The notes beneath the pieces are model-generated. The model searched no databases and was not told where the DNA came from. It saw only the letters and a program-made list of their open reading frames with translations. A stretch of 64,000 nucleotides of DNA, taken from Natronohydrobacter thiooxidans (GTDB lineage: Bacteria > Pseudomonadota > Alphaproteobacteria > Rhodobacterales > Rhodobacteraceae). Shown in pieces: positions 8,823-17,673 of the stretch. A program made the translations under genes and the position numbers. Every line of letters begins with the position of its first letter. The first letter of the stretch is position 1. The DNA is taken from the NCBI RefSeq assembly GCF_001884735.1, contig NZ_MJAP01000003.1, positions 186,001 to 250,000 of the forward strand, read 5' to 3'.

Positions 8823-8851
8823 ACTTTACTGAAATTAAAGCGATTTGACAA
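8823..8851 (-). promoter_or_regulatory. Candidate sigma-70-type promoter for bcsNABZ
   Basis: On the minus strand a TTGTCA (-35-like, 5 of 6 matches) is followed after 17 bases by TAAAGT (-10-like, 4 of 6) in an AT-rich stretch, about 175 bp upstream of the bcsN start. The long leader leaves room for regulation. Prediction by eye only. Confidence 0.35.
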
Positions 8852-9022
8852 TCATTCCTGCACGACAGCGCGCATTCATAGGCCCTGATTGCGCAAAAGG
8901 CGCGACCGGACGGGCCAGGCCTCAATCAGAGCGGGAACTGTAGGACAGCTTTCGCGAAAACGCACAACATGTTGCTATAGCTTTGGCCGCGAGCACAAAT
9001 GGCGCATAGAATAGCGTGCGAG

Positions 9023-9050
9023 CGCAATGTGTCCGATAAGACACATTGCG
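9023..9050 (-). terminator. Hairpin after the hibernation-factor gene
   Basis: A perfect 11-bp stem (CGCAATGTGTC / GACACATTGCG) with a 6-base loop starts 16 bp past the stop codon at 9067. No U-run follows on the minus strand, so it is either a weak terminator or an RNA-stabilising 3' hairpin. Confidence 0.45.
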
Positions 9051-9066
9051 GGGCATCCGCAGCGGT

Positions 9067-9384
9067 TCAGCGGCGGGCGCGGGCCTTGCCAAGCTCGCGA
9101 TCAAGCAGATTGCGCATCTTGTCCACCGCCCCCGTCACAGCAGATTGCAGATTGTCGGCCATATGGGTCGTGCTGACCGGCTGGCGCCCTTCAAGCCGCA
9201 CTTCGATCATGCAGCGCTTGTCATCAGGGCCTTTCTTCTCGGCATTCTGGTCCTGCAAATGCACCTCGACACGTGTGACCGAACCCGACACCGCGCCCAG
9301 TTTCGAGGTGATTACCCCCTCGACAAAAGTTATGACATCCTCGCGCCCGGCAATCGTGTTGTCAGTATTGACCTGAATATGCAT
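9067..9384 (-). CDS. Short-form ribosome hibernation promoting factor (HPF/RaiA family)
   Basis: About 105 residues, the size of short HPF/YfiA-type proteins that bind the 30S subunit and shut down idle ribosomes. The N-terminus MHIQVNTDN and the beta-alpha-beta-beta-beta-alpha arrangement, including VEVHLQDQN and CMIEVRLEGRQPV, fit the S30AE domain. There is no long-form C-terminal dimerisation domain. The start at 9384 follows GGAGAG with good spacing; the four-codon extension is rejected. It lies 66 bp after folA and is probably co-transcribed with thyA-folA. Which paralogue it is (HPF or RaiA) cannot be decided. Confidence 0.75.
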   Translation of the reverse strand: MHIQVNTDNTIAGREDVITFVEGVITSKLGAVSGSVTRVEVHLQDQNAEKKGPDDKRCMIEVRLEGRQPVSTTHMADNLQSAVTGAVDKMRNLLDRELGKARARR

Positions 9385-9450
9385 CGCTCTCTCCATCTGA
9401 CACTTCAGCAGATGTAGGTCGCGGGGCGCGGCATCACAATGACGCTTTTG

Positions 9451-9933
9451 TCAGCGCCGAAGATACTCGGTCAGCACGCAGCGCGGATTGTCTTGCCGCA
9501 AGGGCAGGCTGGCCGCCAGCCGCCACTCTTCCGGCATGATCGGCGGAAAAAACGTGTCGGCATCCGGCACGTCAATATCGACCTCGGTGATCAGAAGCCG
9601 GTCAGCCTGCGGCAGGAACGCCCGATAGATCCCGGCACCTCCAATCGCATAGAGACGCAAATGCCCCGCCGCGCGGGCCGCATCAAGCGCGTTTTCCAGC
9701 GAGACAAACAATGTCGAATCCTCTGCGGCGCGCGGCGTCGAGGTCACGACGATGTTCAGCCGACGCGGCAAGGGACGCTTCGGCAGGCTGTCCCAGGTCC
9801 TGCGCCCCATGATGATGGCCCCGCCCAGAGTTTCACGCTGGAAAAAGGCAAGATCTTCAGGCGCATGCCAGGGAATCGTACCGTCCCGGCCAATGGCACC
9901 GTTCCGTGCGCGCGCAACAATCAGGCTCAGCAT
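9451..9933 (-). CDS. folA: Dihydrofolate reductase
   Basis: 160 residues, normal for bacterial DHFR, which reduces dihydrofolate with NADPH. The N-terminal strand LSLIVARARNGAIGRDG, the Trp-containing loop IPWHAPEDLAFFQ with its Glu/Asp active-site position, IIMGRRTWDSLP, and YAIGGAGIYRAFLP (the GGxxxY cofactor motif) are all present. The start codon directly abuts the thyA stop, so the two are translated from one message, the usual pairing because thymidylate synthase produces the dihydrofolate that FolA recycles. Confidence 0.95.
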   Translation of the reverse strand: MLSLIVARARNGAIGRDGTIPWHAPEDLAFFQRETLGGAIIMGRRTWDSLPKRPLPRRLNIVVTSTPRAAEDSTLFVSLENALDAARAAGHLRLYAIGGAGIYRAFLPQADRLLITEVDIDVPDADTFFPPIMPEEWRLAASLPLRQDNPRCVLTEYLRR

Positions 9934-10713
9934 TCAGACTGCCACCGGTGCCTTGATCGCGGGATGCGGGTCATAGTCATGGATGCGGAAATCCTCATAG
10001 GTGAAGTCGAAGATCGTGTCGGGAGCGCGCAGGATTTCCATGCGCGGCAGCGGGCGCGGGTCGCGGGCAAGCTGGGTCTGCACCTGTTCCATATGGTTCG
10101 AGTAGATATGCGCATCGCCCAGCGTATGCACGAAACTTCCCGGCTCCAAGCCCGTGACCTTGGCCAGCATCATCTGCAGCAGCGCATAAGACGCGATGTT
10201 GAACGGCACGCCAAGAAACATGTCCGCCGACCGCTGATAAAGCTGCAGATGCAGCTTGCCCCCGAGCACGCGCACCTGCCAGAGCGTATGACAGGGCGGC
10301 AGCGCCATCTGCGGCACATCCACCGGATTCCAGGCCGAGACGATCAGGCGGCGGCTGTCCGGGGCGTTGCGGATCTGTGACACCAGATCTGCGATCTGGT
10401 CCACGCCACCGAAATCGCGCCACTGGCGACCATAGACAGGCCCTAGATCCCCTGTCTCATCCGCCCATTCGTCCCAGATGCTGACCCCGTTCGCTTGCAG
10501 ATATTCAACATTTGTATCGCCGGAAAGGAACCAGAGCAGCTCATGAATGACAGATTTCAGATGTACGCGCTTGGTTGTGACCAAGGGGAACCCCTCTGCC
10601 AGATCATAGCGCATCTGCATGCCGAAAACCGACAGCGTGCCGGTGCCCGTGCGGTCATCCGACGACGTGCCATGTTCAAGGATATAGCGCAAACCGTCCA
10701 GATACTGTTTCAT
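9934..10713 (-). CDS. thyA: Thymidylate synthase
   Basis: 259 residues, typical of the ThyA (not ThyX) family that methylates dUMP to dTMP using methylene-tetrahydrofolate. Visible motifs are [12 protein letters not shown] near the N-terminus, the nucleophile Cys141 in [29 protein letters not shown], and HIYSNH. The start at 10713 matches the usual N-terminus [12 protein letters not shown]; a seven-codon extension is rejected. First gene of the thyA-folA-hibernation factor group. Confidence 0.95.
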   Translation of the reverse strand: MKQYLDGLRYILEHGTSSDDRTGTGTLSVFGMQMRYDLAEGFPLVTTKRVHLKSVIHELLWFLSGDTNVEYLQANGVSIWDEWADETGDLGPVYGRQWRDFGGVDQIADLVSQIRNAPDSRRLIVSAWNPVDVPQMALPPCHTLWQVRVLGGKLHLQLYQRSADMFLGVPFNIASYALLQMMLAKVTGLEPGSFVHTLGDAHIYSNHMEQVQTQLARDPRPLPRMEILRAPDTIFDFTYEDFRIHDYDPHPAIKAPVAV

Positions 10714-10837
10714 GCCCTGCCCGCGATACAACATGCTGTGTCGCGCAGCATAGAACGGATAGGATTGATTCTGAAACCCCCATTGCAGCGCGCGTGGAAG
10801 TCCTTATCTTCTGAGCGCAAGAACAAGGAGCAACAGG

Positions 10838-11260
10838 ATGCGCTATCTGCACACTATGGTCCGGGTGAAGGATCTCGACGCCTCAATCGCCTTTTACAAA
10901 CTGCTGGGACTGGAAGAAACCCGCCGCCATGAAAGCGAGGGCGGACGGTTCACACTGGTCTTCATGGCGCCACCGGGGCAACCGGAATGCCCGGTCGAGC
11001 TGACCTATAACTGGGACGGTGATGACGGCCTGCCCTCGGACAGCCGCCATTTCGGCCATCTCGCCTATGAGGTCGAGGATATTTATGCAAAATGCGCAGA
11101 ATTGCAGGCCGCCGGTGTCACTATCAACCGCCCGCCGCGCGACGGGCACATGGCTTTCGTGCGCTCGCCGGATAATGTCTCGATCGAGTTGCTGCAAAAA
11201 GGCAGCGCCCTGCCCCCGGCAGAGCCATGGGTCAGCATGGAGAGCACCGGTCACTGGTGA
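10838..11260 (+). CDS. gloA: Lactoylglutathione lyase (glyoxalase I)
   Basis: 140 residues with two VOC-fold modules. It converts the methylglyoxal-glutathione hemithioacetal to S-lactoylglutathione in the cytoplasm. Expected metal ligands are present: His5 (MRYLHTMVRV), Glu54 (PVELTYNWD), His74 (HFGHLAYEV) and Glu117 (SIELLQ), close to the E. coli GloA positions. AAGGAG precedes the start. It is divergent from thyA and convergent with the ATPase gene, so it is likely monocistronic. Confidence 0.92.
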   Translation: MRYLHTMVRVKDLDASIAFYKLLGLEETRRHESEGGRFTLVFMAPPGQPECPVELTYNWDGDDGLPSDSRHFGHLAYEVEDIYAKCAELQAAGVTINRPPRDGHMAFVRSPDNVSIELLQKGSALPPAEPWVSMESTGHW

Positions 11261-11266
11261 AGCAGA

Positions 11267-12109
11267 TCAGAGCTTGCGCGGAAACGGCGCAAAGAAGATG
11301 CCATCGTCAATCACGGCCTGAACGGTGCTGCGTTTGACCATCTTCTCCTGCTGGGCAAAGGCATAGGTCAGCGACATGTCGCAAAGCTGGTTGATCAGGC
11401 GCGGGATTCCTCCCGTCGCCTCATGCACCAGTTCTGCGGCCTGTTTGCTGAATGTCCCCGGCGTCCCGCCTGCCACCCGCAACCGATGCGCGATATATTT
11501 CAGCACGGTTTGCGATTCCATATAGGGCAGATGATAATTCGCCGCGACCCGCTGCGCGAATTGCACAAGTTCCGGCCTGCGCACATTGTCACGCAGCTCC
11601 GGCTGTCCAATGAGGAAGAGTTGCAAGACCTCTTCCTTGCCCAGATTGATATTGGTCAGCATCCGCAATTCTTCCAGCGCCTCAAGCGACAGGTTCTGCG
11701 CCTCGTCGATGACCAGAAGCACGCGCCGCCCCTCATTGTATTCCTGCACCAGAAATTCCTGAACGCGCAGGAATTTGGCTTCTTCGCTGATGTCGGATTT
11801 GGTCAGTTCCGGCAGCAGCCATTGCAGGATTTCGCGCGTATTGGGGCGCGTATTGGTCACGAGCGCGATCGAAAGGCTGTCATCTTCCTCGATCTCTTCG
11901 ATGAAATGCTGCAGCAGGACCGTCTTTCCGGCACCGATTTCGCCCGTGATCAGGGTAATCGGGGCGCGCGTGGCCAACCCGTATTGCAGCATCGTATAGG
12001 CTCCGCGGGTCGCATCGGACCAGAACAGGAATTCCGGATCCGGCGTCAGCGAAAACGGACGCTGCCTGAAGCCAAAATGCTCCAGATATGAGTTGAATGC
12101 CTGGGTCAT
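11267..12109 (-). CDS. ExeA/GspA-like AAA ATPase
   Basis: About 280 residues. After the characteristic N-terminus (YLEHFGFRQRPFSLTPDPEFLFWS) come a Walker A (GEIGAGKTVLL), Walker B (VLLVIDEAQNLS) and a sensor/arginine region (FAQRVAANYHL). This is the ExeA/GspA family of membrane-associated ATPases also found in exopolysaccharide gene clusters. No C-terminal transmembrane helix or peptidoglycan-binding domain is evident, unlike Aeromonas ExeA. The ATG at 12109 is preferred over an upstream TTG. It is divergent from an ExoY-type sugar transferase, so a role in polysaccharide export or chain control is plausible but inferred. Confidence 0.75.
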   Translation of the reverse strand: MTQAFNSYLEHFGFRQRPFSLTPDPEFLFWSDATRGAYTMLQYGLATRAPITLITGEIGAGKTVLLQHFIEEIEEDDSLSIALVTNTRPNTREILQWLLPELTKSDISEEAKFLRVQEFLVQEYNEGRRVLLVIDEAQNLSLEALEELRMLTNINLGKEEVLQLFLIGQPELRDNVRRPELVQFAQRVAANYHLPYMESQTVLKYIAHRLRVAGGTPGTFSKQAAELVHEATGGIPRLINQLCDMSLTYAFAQQEKMVKRSTVQAVIDDGIFFAPFPRKL

Positions 12110-12526
12110 GACCTCATTCCACAGAGCAGGAAGATACTTTTCCCGCTGCAAAGGTGGTTACTGCTGCGAGATGGCAGGATTCAAGCCAAATTAAGCCCAA
12201 GTCGTGGCATCTGACGCGCGATGGCAATCCGGTGATTCGCCAACTTGTGGCGGAAACGCCACATTCGCATTCATGAATGCTCCCGACTCACGCCCAACAG
12301 AAACAAACCATAACCAGACCGCAATTTGTTCACATTTCGCAGACAGATTCCGATGCAGTTTGCAAAACGCGGAGTCACAAGGCGGAATTTTACTGCGACC
12401 CAGAATGGTTAAAGGTATGACAACCATAGTGCAGCGGAGAGTTGGCCGCTGGACGTCCCGTAGCTGCCAATGGGGACTTCTTGTTATCAGTAGGTGCACC
12501 AACTCGCACGTCTCGGGGGATTTTTC
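12110..12526. other. Divergent intergenic region between the ATPase and the sugar transferase
   Basis: About 417 bp with no credible gene; reading frames here lack a ribosome site and family resemblance. It must hold two divergent promoters. Clear sequence structures are a GAAA-capped hairpin (12246-12263) immediately followed by a 14-bp perfect palindrome (12267-12280). Confidence 0.55.
12246..12280. promoter_or_regulatory. GAAA-tetraloop hairpin and adjacent 14-bp palindrome
   Basis: TGTGGCG-GAAA-CGCCACA (12246-12263) forms a 7-bp stem with a GNRA loop. Three bases later GCATTCATGAATGC (12267-12280) is a perfect palindrome, the form expected of a homodimeric repressor site. It lies between divergent promoters of two polysaccharide-related genes. 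No regulator is identified. Confidence 0.4.
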
Positions 12527-13228
12527 ATGCCAACACGCGCTTTGTATCACGGTGAGCGCACCACAGGGTGCCCGGCGGATCACGACGCTCCGTCAAGCCA
12601 GCAAGCCGCCCCTCGGGGATTCTATCGTATCTTCGGCAAGCGTTTGTTCGACCTGTTCCTGGTTGTACTGATCGCACCTATCGTTCTGCCTCTCATCATA
12701 GCCGTGACCCTCGTCCTTCTTGTACAAGGTGTCGCCCCGTTCTACTCGCAAGCGCGGATCGGCAAGGATGGGTCGACTTTCAGGATCTGGAAATTCCGCA
12801 CCATGCATCCCGATGCGGACAGGCTGTTGCAGAATATTCTCGACACGGATCCGTCCATGCGCGCAGAATGGGAAGCCACGCAGAAGCTGAAGCATGACCC
12901 CCGCGTGACCGCCTTCGGTCTGTTTCTGCGCAAGACCTCAATCGACGAGCTCCCGCAGCTTTGGAATGTTCTTGTCGGCCAGATGAGTCTGCTTGGCCCG
13001 CGGCCCATGATGCCTGAACAGCAGCATCTCTACGGCCCTGCCCTGCCTGTCTACACATCGCTGCGCCCCGGCATCTCCGGTGTATGGCAAGTGTCAGAGC
13101 GCAACGACTCACATTTCCTGCGTCGTGCCGAACTCGATATCGAATACGCGCGCAATCTTTCCTTTGCGACGGATCTGCGCCTGGTCGGGAAAACCTTGCG
13201 TACAGTTCTGTACAGCACGGGGTATTAA
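12527..13228 (+). CDS. Undecaprenyl-phosphate sugar phosphotransferase (ExoY/WcaJ-type)
   Basis: About 233 residues, the compact ExoY-like form of the bacterial sugar transferase family (PF02397) that primes exopolysaccharide synthesis by moving a hexose-1-phosphate from UDP-sugar to the lipid carrier. A membrane segment (residues about 42-66) is followed by the family motifs KFRTMHPDAD, LRKTSIDELPQLWNVL (with the conserved Asp-Glu pair), LLGPRPMM, and RPGISGVWQVSERND. The start at 12527 has GGGGG at good distance; an 11-codon extension to 12494 is less likely. The sugar specificity and the rest of the polysaccharide locus are not in view. Confidence 0.88.
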   Translation: MPTRALYHGERTTGCPADHDAPSSQQAAPRGFYRIFGKRLFDLFLVVLIAPIVLPLIIAVTLVLLVQGVAPFYSQARIGKDGSTFRIWKFRTMHPDADRLLQNILDTDPSMRAEWEATQKLKHDPRVTAFGLFLRKTSIDELPQLWNVLVGQMSLLGPRPMMPEQQHLYGPALPVYTSLRPGISGVWQVSERNDSHFLRRAELDIEYARNLSFATDLRLVGKTLRTVLYSTGY

Positions 13229-13969
13229 GTGACCGAAAAGTCGCGCCCGCCCGCCCGCTCGGGAGGGCGTCATGCGCGGGGCTTGCATGGGGTCGATGAG
13301 AGTGTCACTTCCTCGCGCATGGGTCCACAGCATATACCACTTCCAACCCGCGCCAATGCGCCAGCCGTGATCTGGGTTGTCGGGTTGACCTGCCTGCCTG
13401 AAATCCTGCTGACATTGTTCGAATCCAGCCTGTTCGGGGGCGGCGAATTGCGGCGACAGATGTTGCTGCATGGCGCGTTCTGGAACGGTCTTTTGTCAGG
13501 CTGGCAGCCAATATATCCCTTCCAGCGCGAAACGATGTTCCTGACCTACGCCTTTCTGCATGGCGGGCTGTTGCATCTGATCGGCAACATGATCGCGGTG
13601 CTCGCCCTTGGCGGTATCGCGGTCGCGCGGGTCGGGCAAAAGGGGTTCCTCTTGCTTTATGCGCTCTCGGCGATTGGCGGCGGCGCAGGTTTTGCGCTGC
13701 TGTCAGGGTCAGAGGCGCCGATGGTGGGGGCCTCTGGGGCTGTGTTCGGTCTGATCGGGGCCTGGAAATTCTGGGAATGGCAGCTTCGCCAGCATCTGCG
13801 CAGTTCCATGCGCCCCCTGTGGCGGTCGCTTCTGGGGCTGGTGTTGCTCAATCTCATCCTGTGGCTGGCCCTGTCGGGGCTTGTCGCCTGGGAGGCACAT
13901 CTGGGGGGCTTTGTCGCCGGCGTCCTCTTTGCCGCGATTGTCACCCCGACGCTGCGCTACCGCGTCTGA
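13229..13969 (+). CDS. Rhomboid-family intramembrane serine protease
   Basis: Up to 246 residues with about six transmembrane segments. The catalytic dyad is visible as Ser169 in GASGAVFG and His224 in WEAHLGGFVAG, with the upstream HxxxN motif (His116/Asn120). It therefore should cleave transmembrane substrates, which are unknown. The GTG at 13229 directly follows the stop of the sugar transferase. An ATG at 13319 would give a 216-residue protein starting nearer the first membrane helix and may be the true start; neither has a convincing ribosome site. It ends in a hairpin-rich convergent region with tpiA. Confidence 0.85.
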   Translation: MTEKSRPPARSGGRHARGLHGVDESVTSSRMGPQHIPLPTRANAPAVIWVVGLTCLPEILLTLFESSLFGGGELRRQMLLHGAFWNGLLSGWQPIYPFQRETMFLTYAFLHGGLLHLIGNMIAVLALGGIAVARVGQKGFLLLYALSAIGGGAGFALLSGSEAPMVGASGAVFGLIGAWKFWEWQLRQHLRSSMRPLWRSLLGLVLLNLILWLALSGLVAWEAHLGGFVAGVLFAAIVTPTLRYRV

Positions 13970-14089
13970 AACAATTTCAGAAAAAGTTGATAGACTTTTT
14001 CGCTCGCGCGGACCTTCGGTTCGGTTCGAAATTGTGACAAGACAAGAAGCTGAAGCGTTTCGGCGATTCAACGAAAAGCCGAAACGCTT
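13966..14089. terminator. Hairpin cluster between convergent rhomboid and tpiA genes
   Basis: Three inverted repeats lie in about 120 bp: CTGAAA-CAA-TTTCAG (13966-13980) covering the rhomboid stop; GAAAAAGT-TGATAG-ACTTTTTC (13980-14001), whose right arm gives a plus-strand U-run; and a 12-bp perfect stem AAGCGTTTCGGC / GCCGAAACGCTT with a 13-base loop (14053-14089) that overlaps the tpiA stop. Together they probably end transcription from both sides. Confidence 0.6.
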
Positions 14090-14822
14090 AAGCCGCATCC
14101 AGTGCAGCAACAATCGCCCCGAAATCTGCCGCTTTCAACGACGCCCCGCCGACCAGCGCCCCATCGACATTGGCAATCGCGAAAATCTCGGCGGCATTGC
14201 CGGGTTTCACCGACCCCCCATAGAGCAAGGAGATCGCGCTGTCCGGCAGGTTGGCGCGCAGGGCATCATGCACTTCGCTGATCTGCTCCAGCGTCGGTGT
14301 GCGCCCTGTCCCGATCGCCCAGACAGGCTCGTAAGCAATCACGGTATTGGCGGCAGTTGCCCCCTCGGGGACAGACTCGGCCAGTTGCCGCAAGACAACA
14401 TCCAGCGTCTGCCCGGCGTCACGCTCGGCTTCGGTTTCGCCCAGGCAGATGATCGCGATCAGCCCCGCCGCATGGGCGGCCCGCGCCTTCGCCGCGACAT
14501 CGCCCGAGCTTTCGCCATGATCCGCGCGGCGCTCGGAATGGCCAAGGATGACATAGCTTGCCCCGCTATCGGCCAGCATCTGCGCGGAGATATCACCCGT
14601 ATGCGCGCCTGACGCCGCGGCGTGGCAATCCTGTCCGCCCACCATGACGGCGCTGCCGCTCAATGCGTCGGCCATTGCAGCGACAAGCGTCGCGGGTGGA
14701 CACAGCAACACGCCACAACTCGGGGCCGTCAGCGCAGTAGCCAGTGCCCGCGCCTCTGCCATATCGGCGCGCAGCCCGTTCATCTTCCAATTTCCGGCAG
14801 CAAGTTTGCAGGCTTGTGTCAT
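14088..14822 (-). CDS. tpiA: Triosephosphate isomerase
   Basis: 244 residues, the normal TIM-barrel size. It interconverts glyceraldehyde-3-phosphate and dihydroxyacetone phosphate. Active-site residues are clear: Lys13 in AGNWKMNG, His95 in VILGHSERR and Glu165 in [13 protein letters not shown], plus the phosphate-binding [12 protein letters not shown]. It is flanked by a terminator hairpin and a 52-bp gap to sufA, so it may be expressed alone. Confidence 0.97.
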   Translation of the reverse strand: MTQACKLAAGNWKMNGLRADMAEARALATALTAPSCGVLLCPPATLVAAMADALSGSAVMVGGQDCHAAASGAHTGDISAQMLADSGASYVILGHSERRADHGESSGDVAAKARAAHAAGLIAIICLGETEAERDAGQTLDVVLRQLAESVPEGATAANTVIAYEPVWAIGTGRTPTLEQISEVHDALRANLPDSAISLLYGGSVKPGNAAEIFAIANVDGALVGGASLKAADFGAIVAALDAA

Positions 14823-14874
14823 GGCGTCCTCCCTTTCAGAGCCAAGGGATACGCGGCCTGCCCTACAGATGCAA

Positions 14875-15267
14875 TCAGCCCGTTGATTTCACGCTGTTCA
14901 GACGGGCCGTCAAGGTCTCGACATCCTCGAACTTGATCGACTCACCGCAGCCGCAGGCTTCGGTCACATTCGGATTGCGGAACCGGAACGCGCTTTCGAT
15001 CAATCCGGTTTCATAATCAATCTCGGTACCGAACAGGAACATCTGCGCCATGGGCGCGATGATGACGCGGGCACCATCCTGCTCGACCACTTCTTCATGC
15101 TCGCGGATATCCTGCGCGCTTTCCATCGTGTATTCCATGCCCGCACAGCCGCCCTTCTTGACACCCACGCGCAGGCCGGACGCCCCCTCGCGCTCCATCA
15201 GGCGCCGGATCTGGCGCACGGCGGCAGGGGTCATGCTGACCGGAGATTTTCCAGGAATCGCGAACAT
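14875..15267 (-). CDS. sufA: Iron-sulfur cluster carrier, SufA/HesB family
   Basis: 130 residues, A-type carrier fold. The three conserved cysteines are present as [10 protein letters not shown] and the C-terminal ACGCGES pair, which bind and hand on 2Fe-2S or 4Fe-4S clusters. It lies 51 bp downstream of sufT on the same strand, which favours SufA over ErpA or IscA, though these relatives cannot be separated by sequence alone. The rest of a suf operon is not nearby. Confidence 0.85.
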   Translation of the reverse strand: MFAIPGKSPVSMTPAAVRQIRRLMEREGASGLRVGVKKGGCAGMEYTMESAQDIREHEEVVEQDGARVIIAPMAQMFLFGTEIDYETGLIESAFRFRNPNVTEACGCGESIKFEDVETLTARLNSVKSTG

Positions 15268-15318
15268 CTCAATCTACCTTGCGTCTGTGCATCGGCTTAT
15301 CCGGCAGGAATACGACAC

Positions 15319-15675
15319 TTACATGAACCCCAGCTCAAGCCGTGCCTCATCGGACATCATGTCCATGCCCCATTGCGGATCGAAGGTCATTTCGACCTCG
15401 ACCGACTGCACCCCCGGAACCGCGCCGACAGCATCCGACACCCAGCCGGGCATTTCCCCGGCCACCGGGCAGCCCGGCGCTGTCAGGGTCATGATGATCC
15501 CGACCTCGCCCGCCTCTGAAATCGTGACCGTGTAGATCAGCCCCAGATCATAGATGTTCACCGGGATTTCCGGGTCAAACACGGTCTTGCAGGCTTCAAC
15601 CACAGGCTCGTAGAGCGCATGATCCGTGGTCGAGGGCTTGATCAGCAGATCCCCTTCACTCTGTGCCGTGCTCAT
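15319..15675 (-). CDS. sufT: SufT/MIP18-family Fe-S assembly protein (DUF59)
   Basis: 118 residues with the DUF59/MIP18 pattern: VFDPEIPVNIYDLGLIY, the TLTAPGCPVAGEMP segment with the conserved Cys in TxxxCP, and VEVEMTFDPQWGMDMMS near the end. SufT proteins help mature Fe-S enzymes, especially when demand is high. GGAGGGCGCAAGGT precedes the ATG. A candidate promoter lies 35-64 bp upstream, so sufT-sufA may be a small independent operon. Confidence 0.85.
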   Translation of the reverse strand: MSTAQSEGDLLIKPSTTDHALYEPVVEACKTVFDPEIPVNIYDLGLIYTVTISEAGEVGIIMTLTAPGCPVAGEMPGWVSDAVGAVPGVQSVEVEMTFDPQWGMDMMSDEARLELGFM

Positions 15676-15709
15676 ACCTTGCGCCCTCCGAGCCGCCTAT
15701 TCCTGAGAA

Positions 15710-15739
15710 CTTATATAAGAAAAGAAACCCGCGCGTCCA
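15710..15739 (-). promoter_or_regulatory. Candidate promoter for sufT-sufA
   Basis: On the minus strand TGGACG (-35-like) and TATAAG (-10-like) are separated by 18 bases. The -10 sits in the 10-bp palindrome CTTATATAAG (15710-15719), the only AT-rich spot between hslU and sufT. Read by eye. Confidence 0.3.
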
Positions 15740-15748
15740 GTGGCAGGC

Positions 15749-17053
15749 TTACAACACATAACGACTCAGATCAGCCGAACGCGCCAGATCGCCCAGATTC
15801 GTCTCGACAAAAGCGGCATCAACCGTGACCGCCTGCCCCGCGCGATCCGGCGCATGAAAGGACAGTTCCTCGAACACCCGCTCCATGACCGTATAGAGCC
15901 TGCGCGCGCCGATGTTTTCGACCGACTGATTCACATCAGCCGCGATCTTCGCCAGCGCGGCAATCCCGTCCTCGGTGAAGCTGACAGTCACCTCTTCAGT
16001 CGCCATCAGCGCGGTGTATTGCCGGGTCAGCGCATTGTCGGTCTCGGACAGGATGCGCACGAAATCGCCCTCGGTCAGCGCGCGCAGCTCCACCCGGATC
16101 GGCAAACGCCCCTGCAATTCCGGCAGCAGGTCCGAGGGCTTGGCAATATGAAACGCGCCCGAGGCGATGAACAGGATATGATCGGTCTTGACCGGCCCGT
16201 GCTTGGTGCTGACGGTCGTGCCCTCGATCAGCGGCAACAGGTCGCGCTGCACCCCTTCGCGGCTCACATCACCGCCGCGCATGTCGGAGCGCGCGCAAAC
16301 CTTGTCGATCTCGTCCAGAAACACGATCCCGTTCTGCTCGACCGCTTCCAGCGCTGCGGCTTTCACAGCCTCGTCATCCAGAAGCTTGTCGGCCTCTTCG
16401 GCAACCAGCAGATCATGGCTTTCCGCAACCGTCACTTTCTTGCGCGTCATGCGCCCGCCCAGCGCCTTGCCGAACAATTCGCCCAGGTGGATCATCTGCC
16501 CGCCCGGCTGGCCCGGAATGTCGAACATGCCGCCCATCGGGTTCGAACTATCCGCCACCTCGATCTCGATCACCGTGTCGTCCAGCTCTCCCGCCAAGAG
16601 CTTGCGGCGGAACATCTCGCGCGTGCCCTCGCGTGCCCCCTCCCCCGCCAGTGCCGCGATCACCCGTTCCTCGGCCGCAGCTTGGGCGCGCGCCTTCACA
16701 TCTTCGCGCATATGCTCGCGGGTCATCAGGATGGCACTGTCCACCAGATCACGGATGATCTGCTCGACATCGCGCCCGACATAGCCCACTTCGGTGAATT
16801 TCGTGGCTTCGACCTTTAGAAACGGCGCACGCGCGAGCTTGGCCAGACGGCGGCTGATCTCGGTCTTGCCCACACCTGTGGGGCCGATCATCAGGATATT
16901 CTTGGGATAGACCTCTTCCTGCAGATCGGCCGGCAGTTGCTTGCGCCGCCAGCGATTGCGCAACGCGACCGCCACAGCGCGCTTGGCATCCCTCTGGCCG
17001 ATGATGAAACGATCAAGTTCGCTGACAATCTCGCGCGGGGTCAGGTCGGTCAT
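15749..17053 (-). CDS. hslU: ATP-dependent protease ATPase subunit HslU
   Basis: 434 residues, the AAA+ unfoldase ring of the HslUV protease. The N-terminus ([21 protein letters not shown]), Walker A (GPTGVGKTE), the I-domain insertion, Walker B ([11 protein letters not shown]), sensor motifs and the C-terminal end SADLSRYVL, whose tail docks into HslV, are all intact. The start overlaps the hslV stop by ATGA, giving coupled synthesis of the two subunits. Confidence 0.97.
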   Translation of the reverse strand: MTDLTPREIVSELDRFIIGQRDAKRAVAVALRNRWRRKQLPADLQEEVYPKNILMIGPTGVGKTEISRRLAKLARAPFLKVEATKFTEVGYVGRDVEQIIRDLVDSAILMTREHMREDVKARAQAAAEERVIAALAGEGAREGTREMFRRKLLAGELDDTVIEIEVADSSNPMGGMFDIPGQPGGQMIHLGELFGKALGGRMTRKKVTVAESHDLLVAEEADKLLDDEAVKAAALEAVEQNGIVFLDEIDKVCARSDMRGGDVSREGVQRDLLPLIEGTTVSTKHGPVKTDHILFIASGAFHIAKPSDLLPELQGRLPIRVELRALTEGDFVRILSETDNALTRQYTALMATEEVTVSFTEDGIAALAKIAADVNQSVENIGARRLYTVMERVFEELSFHAPDRAGQAVTVDAAFVETNLGDLARSADLSRYVL

Positions 17054-17601
17054 GCGCTGATCTTCTCCACAGTCAGGTTTCCGTTGGTATAGACGCAGAT
17101 ATCGGCCGCAATCGCCATCGCGCGCCGCGCCACCTCTTCGGCGGACATCTCGCTCGCCATCAACCCGCGTGCTGCCGCCAAAGCGAAATTCCCGCCCGAG
17201 CCGATCGCTGCCGCGTCATGTTCCGGCTCCAGCACATCGCCCGCGCCGGTGATCACGAACAGATCGCGCCCGTCGGTCACGATCAGCATCGCTTCCAGCT
17301 TCTGCAAGTATTTGTCGGTGCGCCAATCCTTCGCTAGCTCCACTGATGCGCGCGCCAACTGCCCCGGCGTCGCCTCCAGCTTCGCCTCCAGCCGCTCCAG
17401 CAGAGTGAAGGCATCGGCGGTCGATCCGGCAAAGCCGGCCACGACATCATAGCCACCCGGCGAAAGCCTGCGCACCTTGCGCGCTGTGCCCTTGATCACG
17501 GTCTGGCCCAGCGAGACCTGACCATCACCTGCGACGACCACTTCTCCGCCGCGCCGCACGGCCAGAATTGTGGTGCCATGCCAGCCCGGAAAATCACTCA
17601 T
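17050..17601 (-). CDS. hslV: ATP-dependent protease proteolytic subunit HslV
   Basis: 183 residues, the N-terminal-nucleophile threonine protease of HslUV. The N-terminus [19 protein letters not shown] carries a short propeptide before the catalytic Thr of GTTILAVRR, the form usual in alphaproteobacteria. [19 protein letters not shown] and [15 protein letters not shown] are family motifs. The start at 17601 follows GAGG with five bases spacing; the 22-codon upstream extension is rejected. The ribosome site lies within a copy of a family-wide intergenic repeat. Confidence 0.95.
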   Translation of the reverse strand: MSDFPGWHGTTILAVRRGGEVVVAGDGQVSLGQTVIKGTARKVRRLSPGGYDVVAGFAGSTADAFTLLERLEAKLEATPGQLARASVELAKDWRTDKYLQKLEAMLIVTDGRDLFVITGAGDVLEPEHDAAAIGSGGNFALAAARGLMASEMSAEEVARRAMAIAADICVYTNGNLTVEKISA

Positions 17602-17607
17602 CGCAGC

Positions 17608-17650
17608 CTCATTTTCTTGCCGGAAAATACTCCCGCCGGAGGCGCATCTC
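17608..17650 (-). repeat. Short intergenic repeat, copy 1
   Basis: On the minus strand this reads GCCTCCGGCGGGAGTATTTTC followed by CGGCAAGAAAATGAGG. The core GGAGTATTTTC and GGCAAGA is shared with the element at 62558-62608. Such GC hairpin plus GTATTT plus GGCAAGA elements recur, to my knowledge, in intergenic DNA of many Rhodobacteraceae. This copy supplies the ribosome-binding region of hslV. Confidence 0.5.
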
Positions 17651-17673
17651 TCGGCCCGGAGTGCCATAGGAAA

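Larger units (their letters stand above)
8648..9066. other. Intergenic region upstream of the cellulose operon
   Basis: About 420 bp without a credible gene, locally AT-rich around 8760-8860. It contains a candidate promoter for bcsN (8823-8851) and a strong hairpin just after the hibernation-factor gene (9023-9050). The unusually long gap suggests the cellulose operon has its own control region. Confidence 0.55.

Noticed and set aside
12191..12671. Reading frames on both strands in the gap between the ATPase and sugar transferase genes
   Set aside because: They overlap the transferase start, lack ribosome sites and have no recognisable domain.
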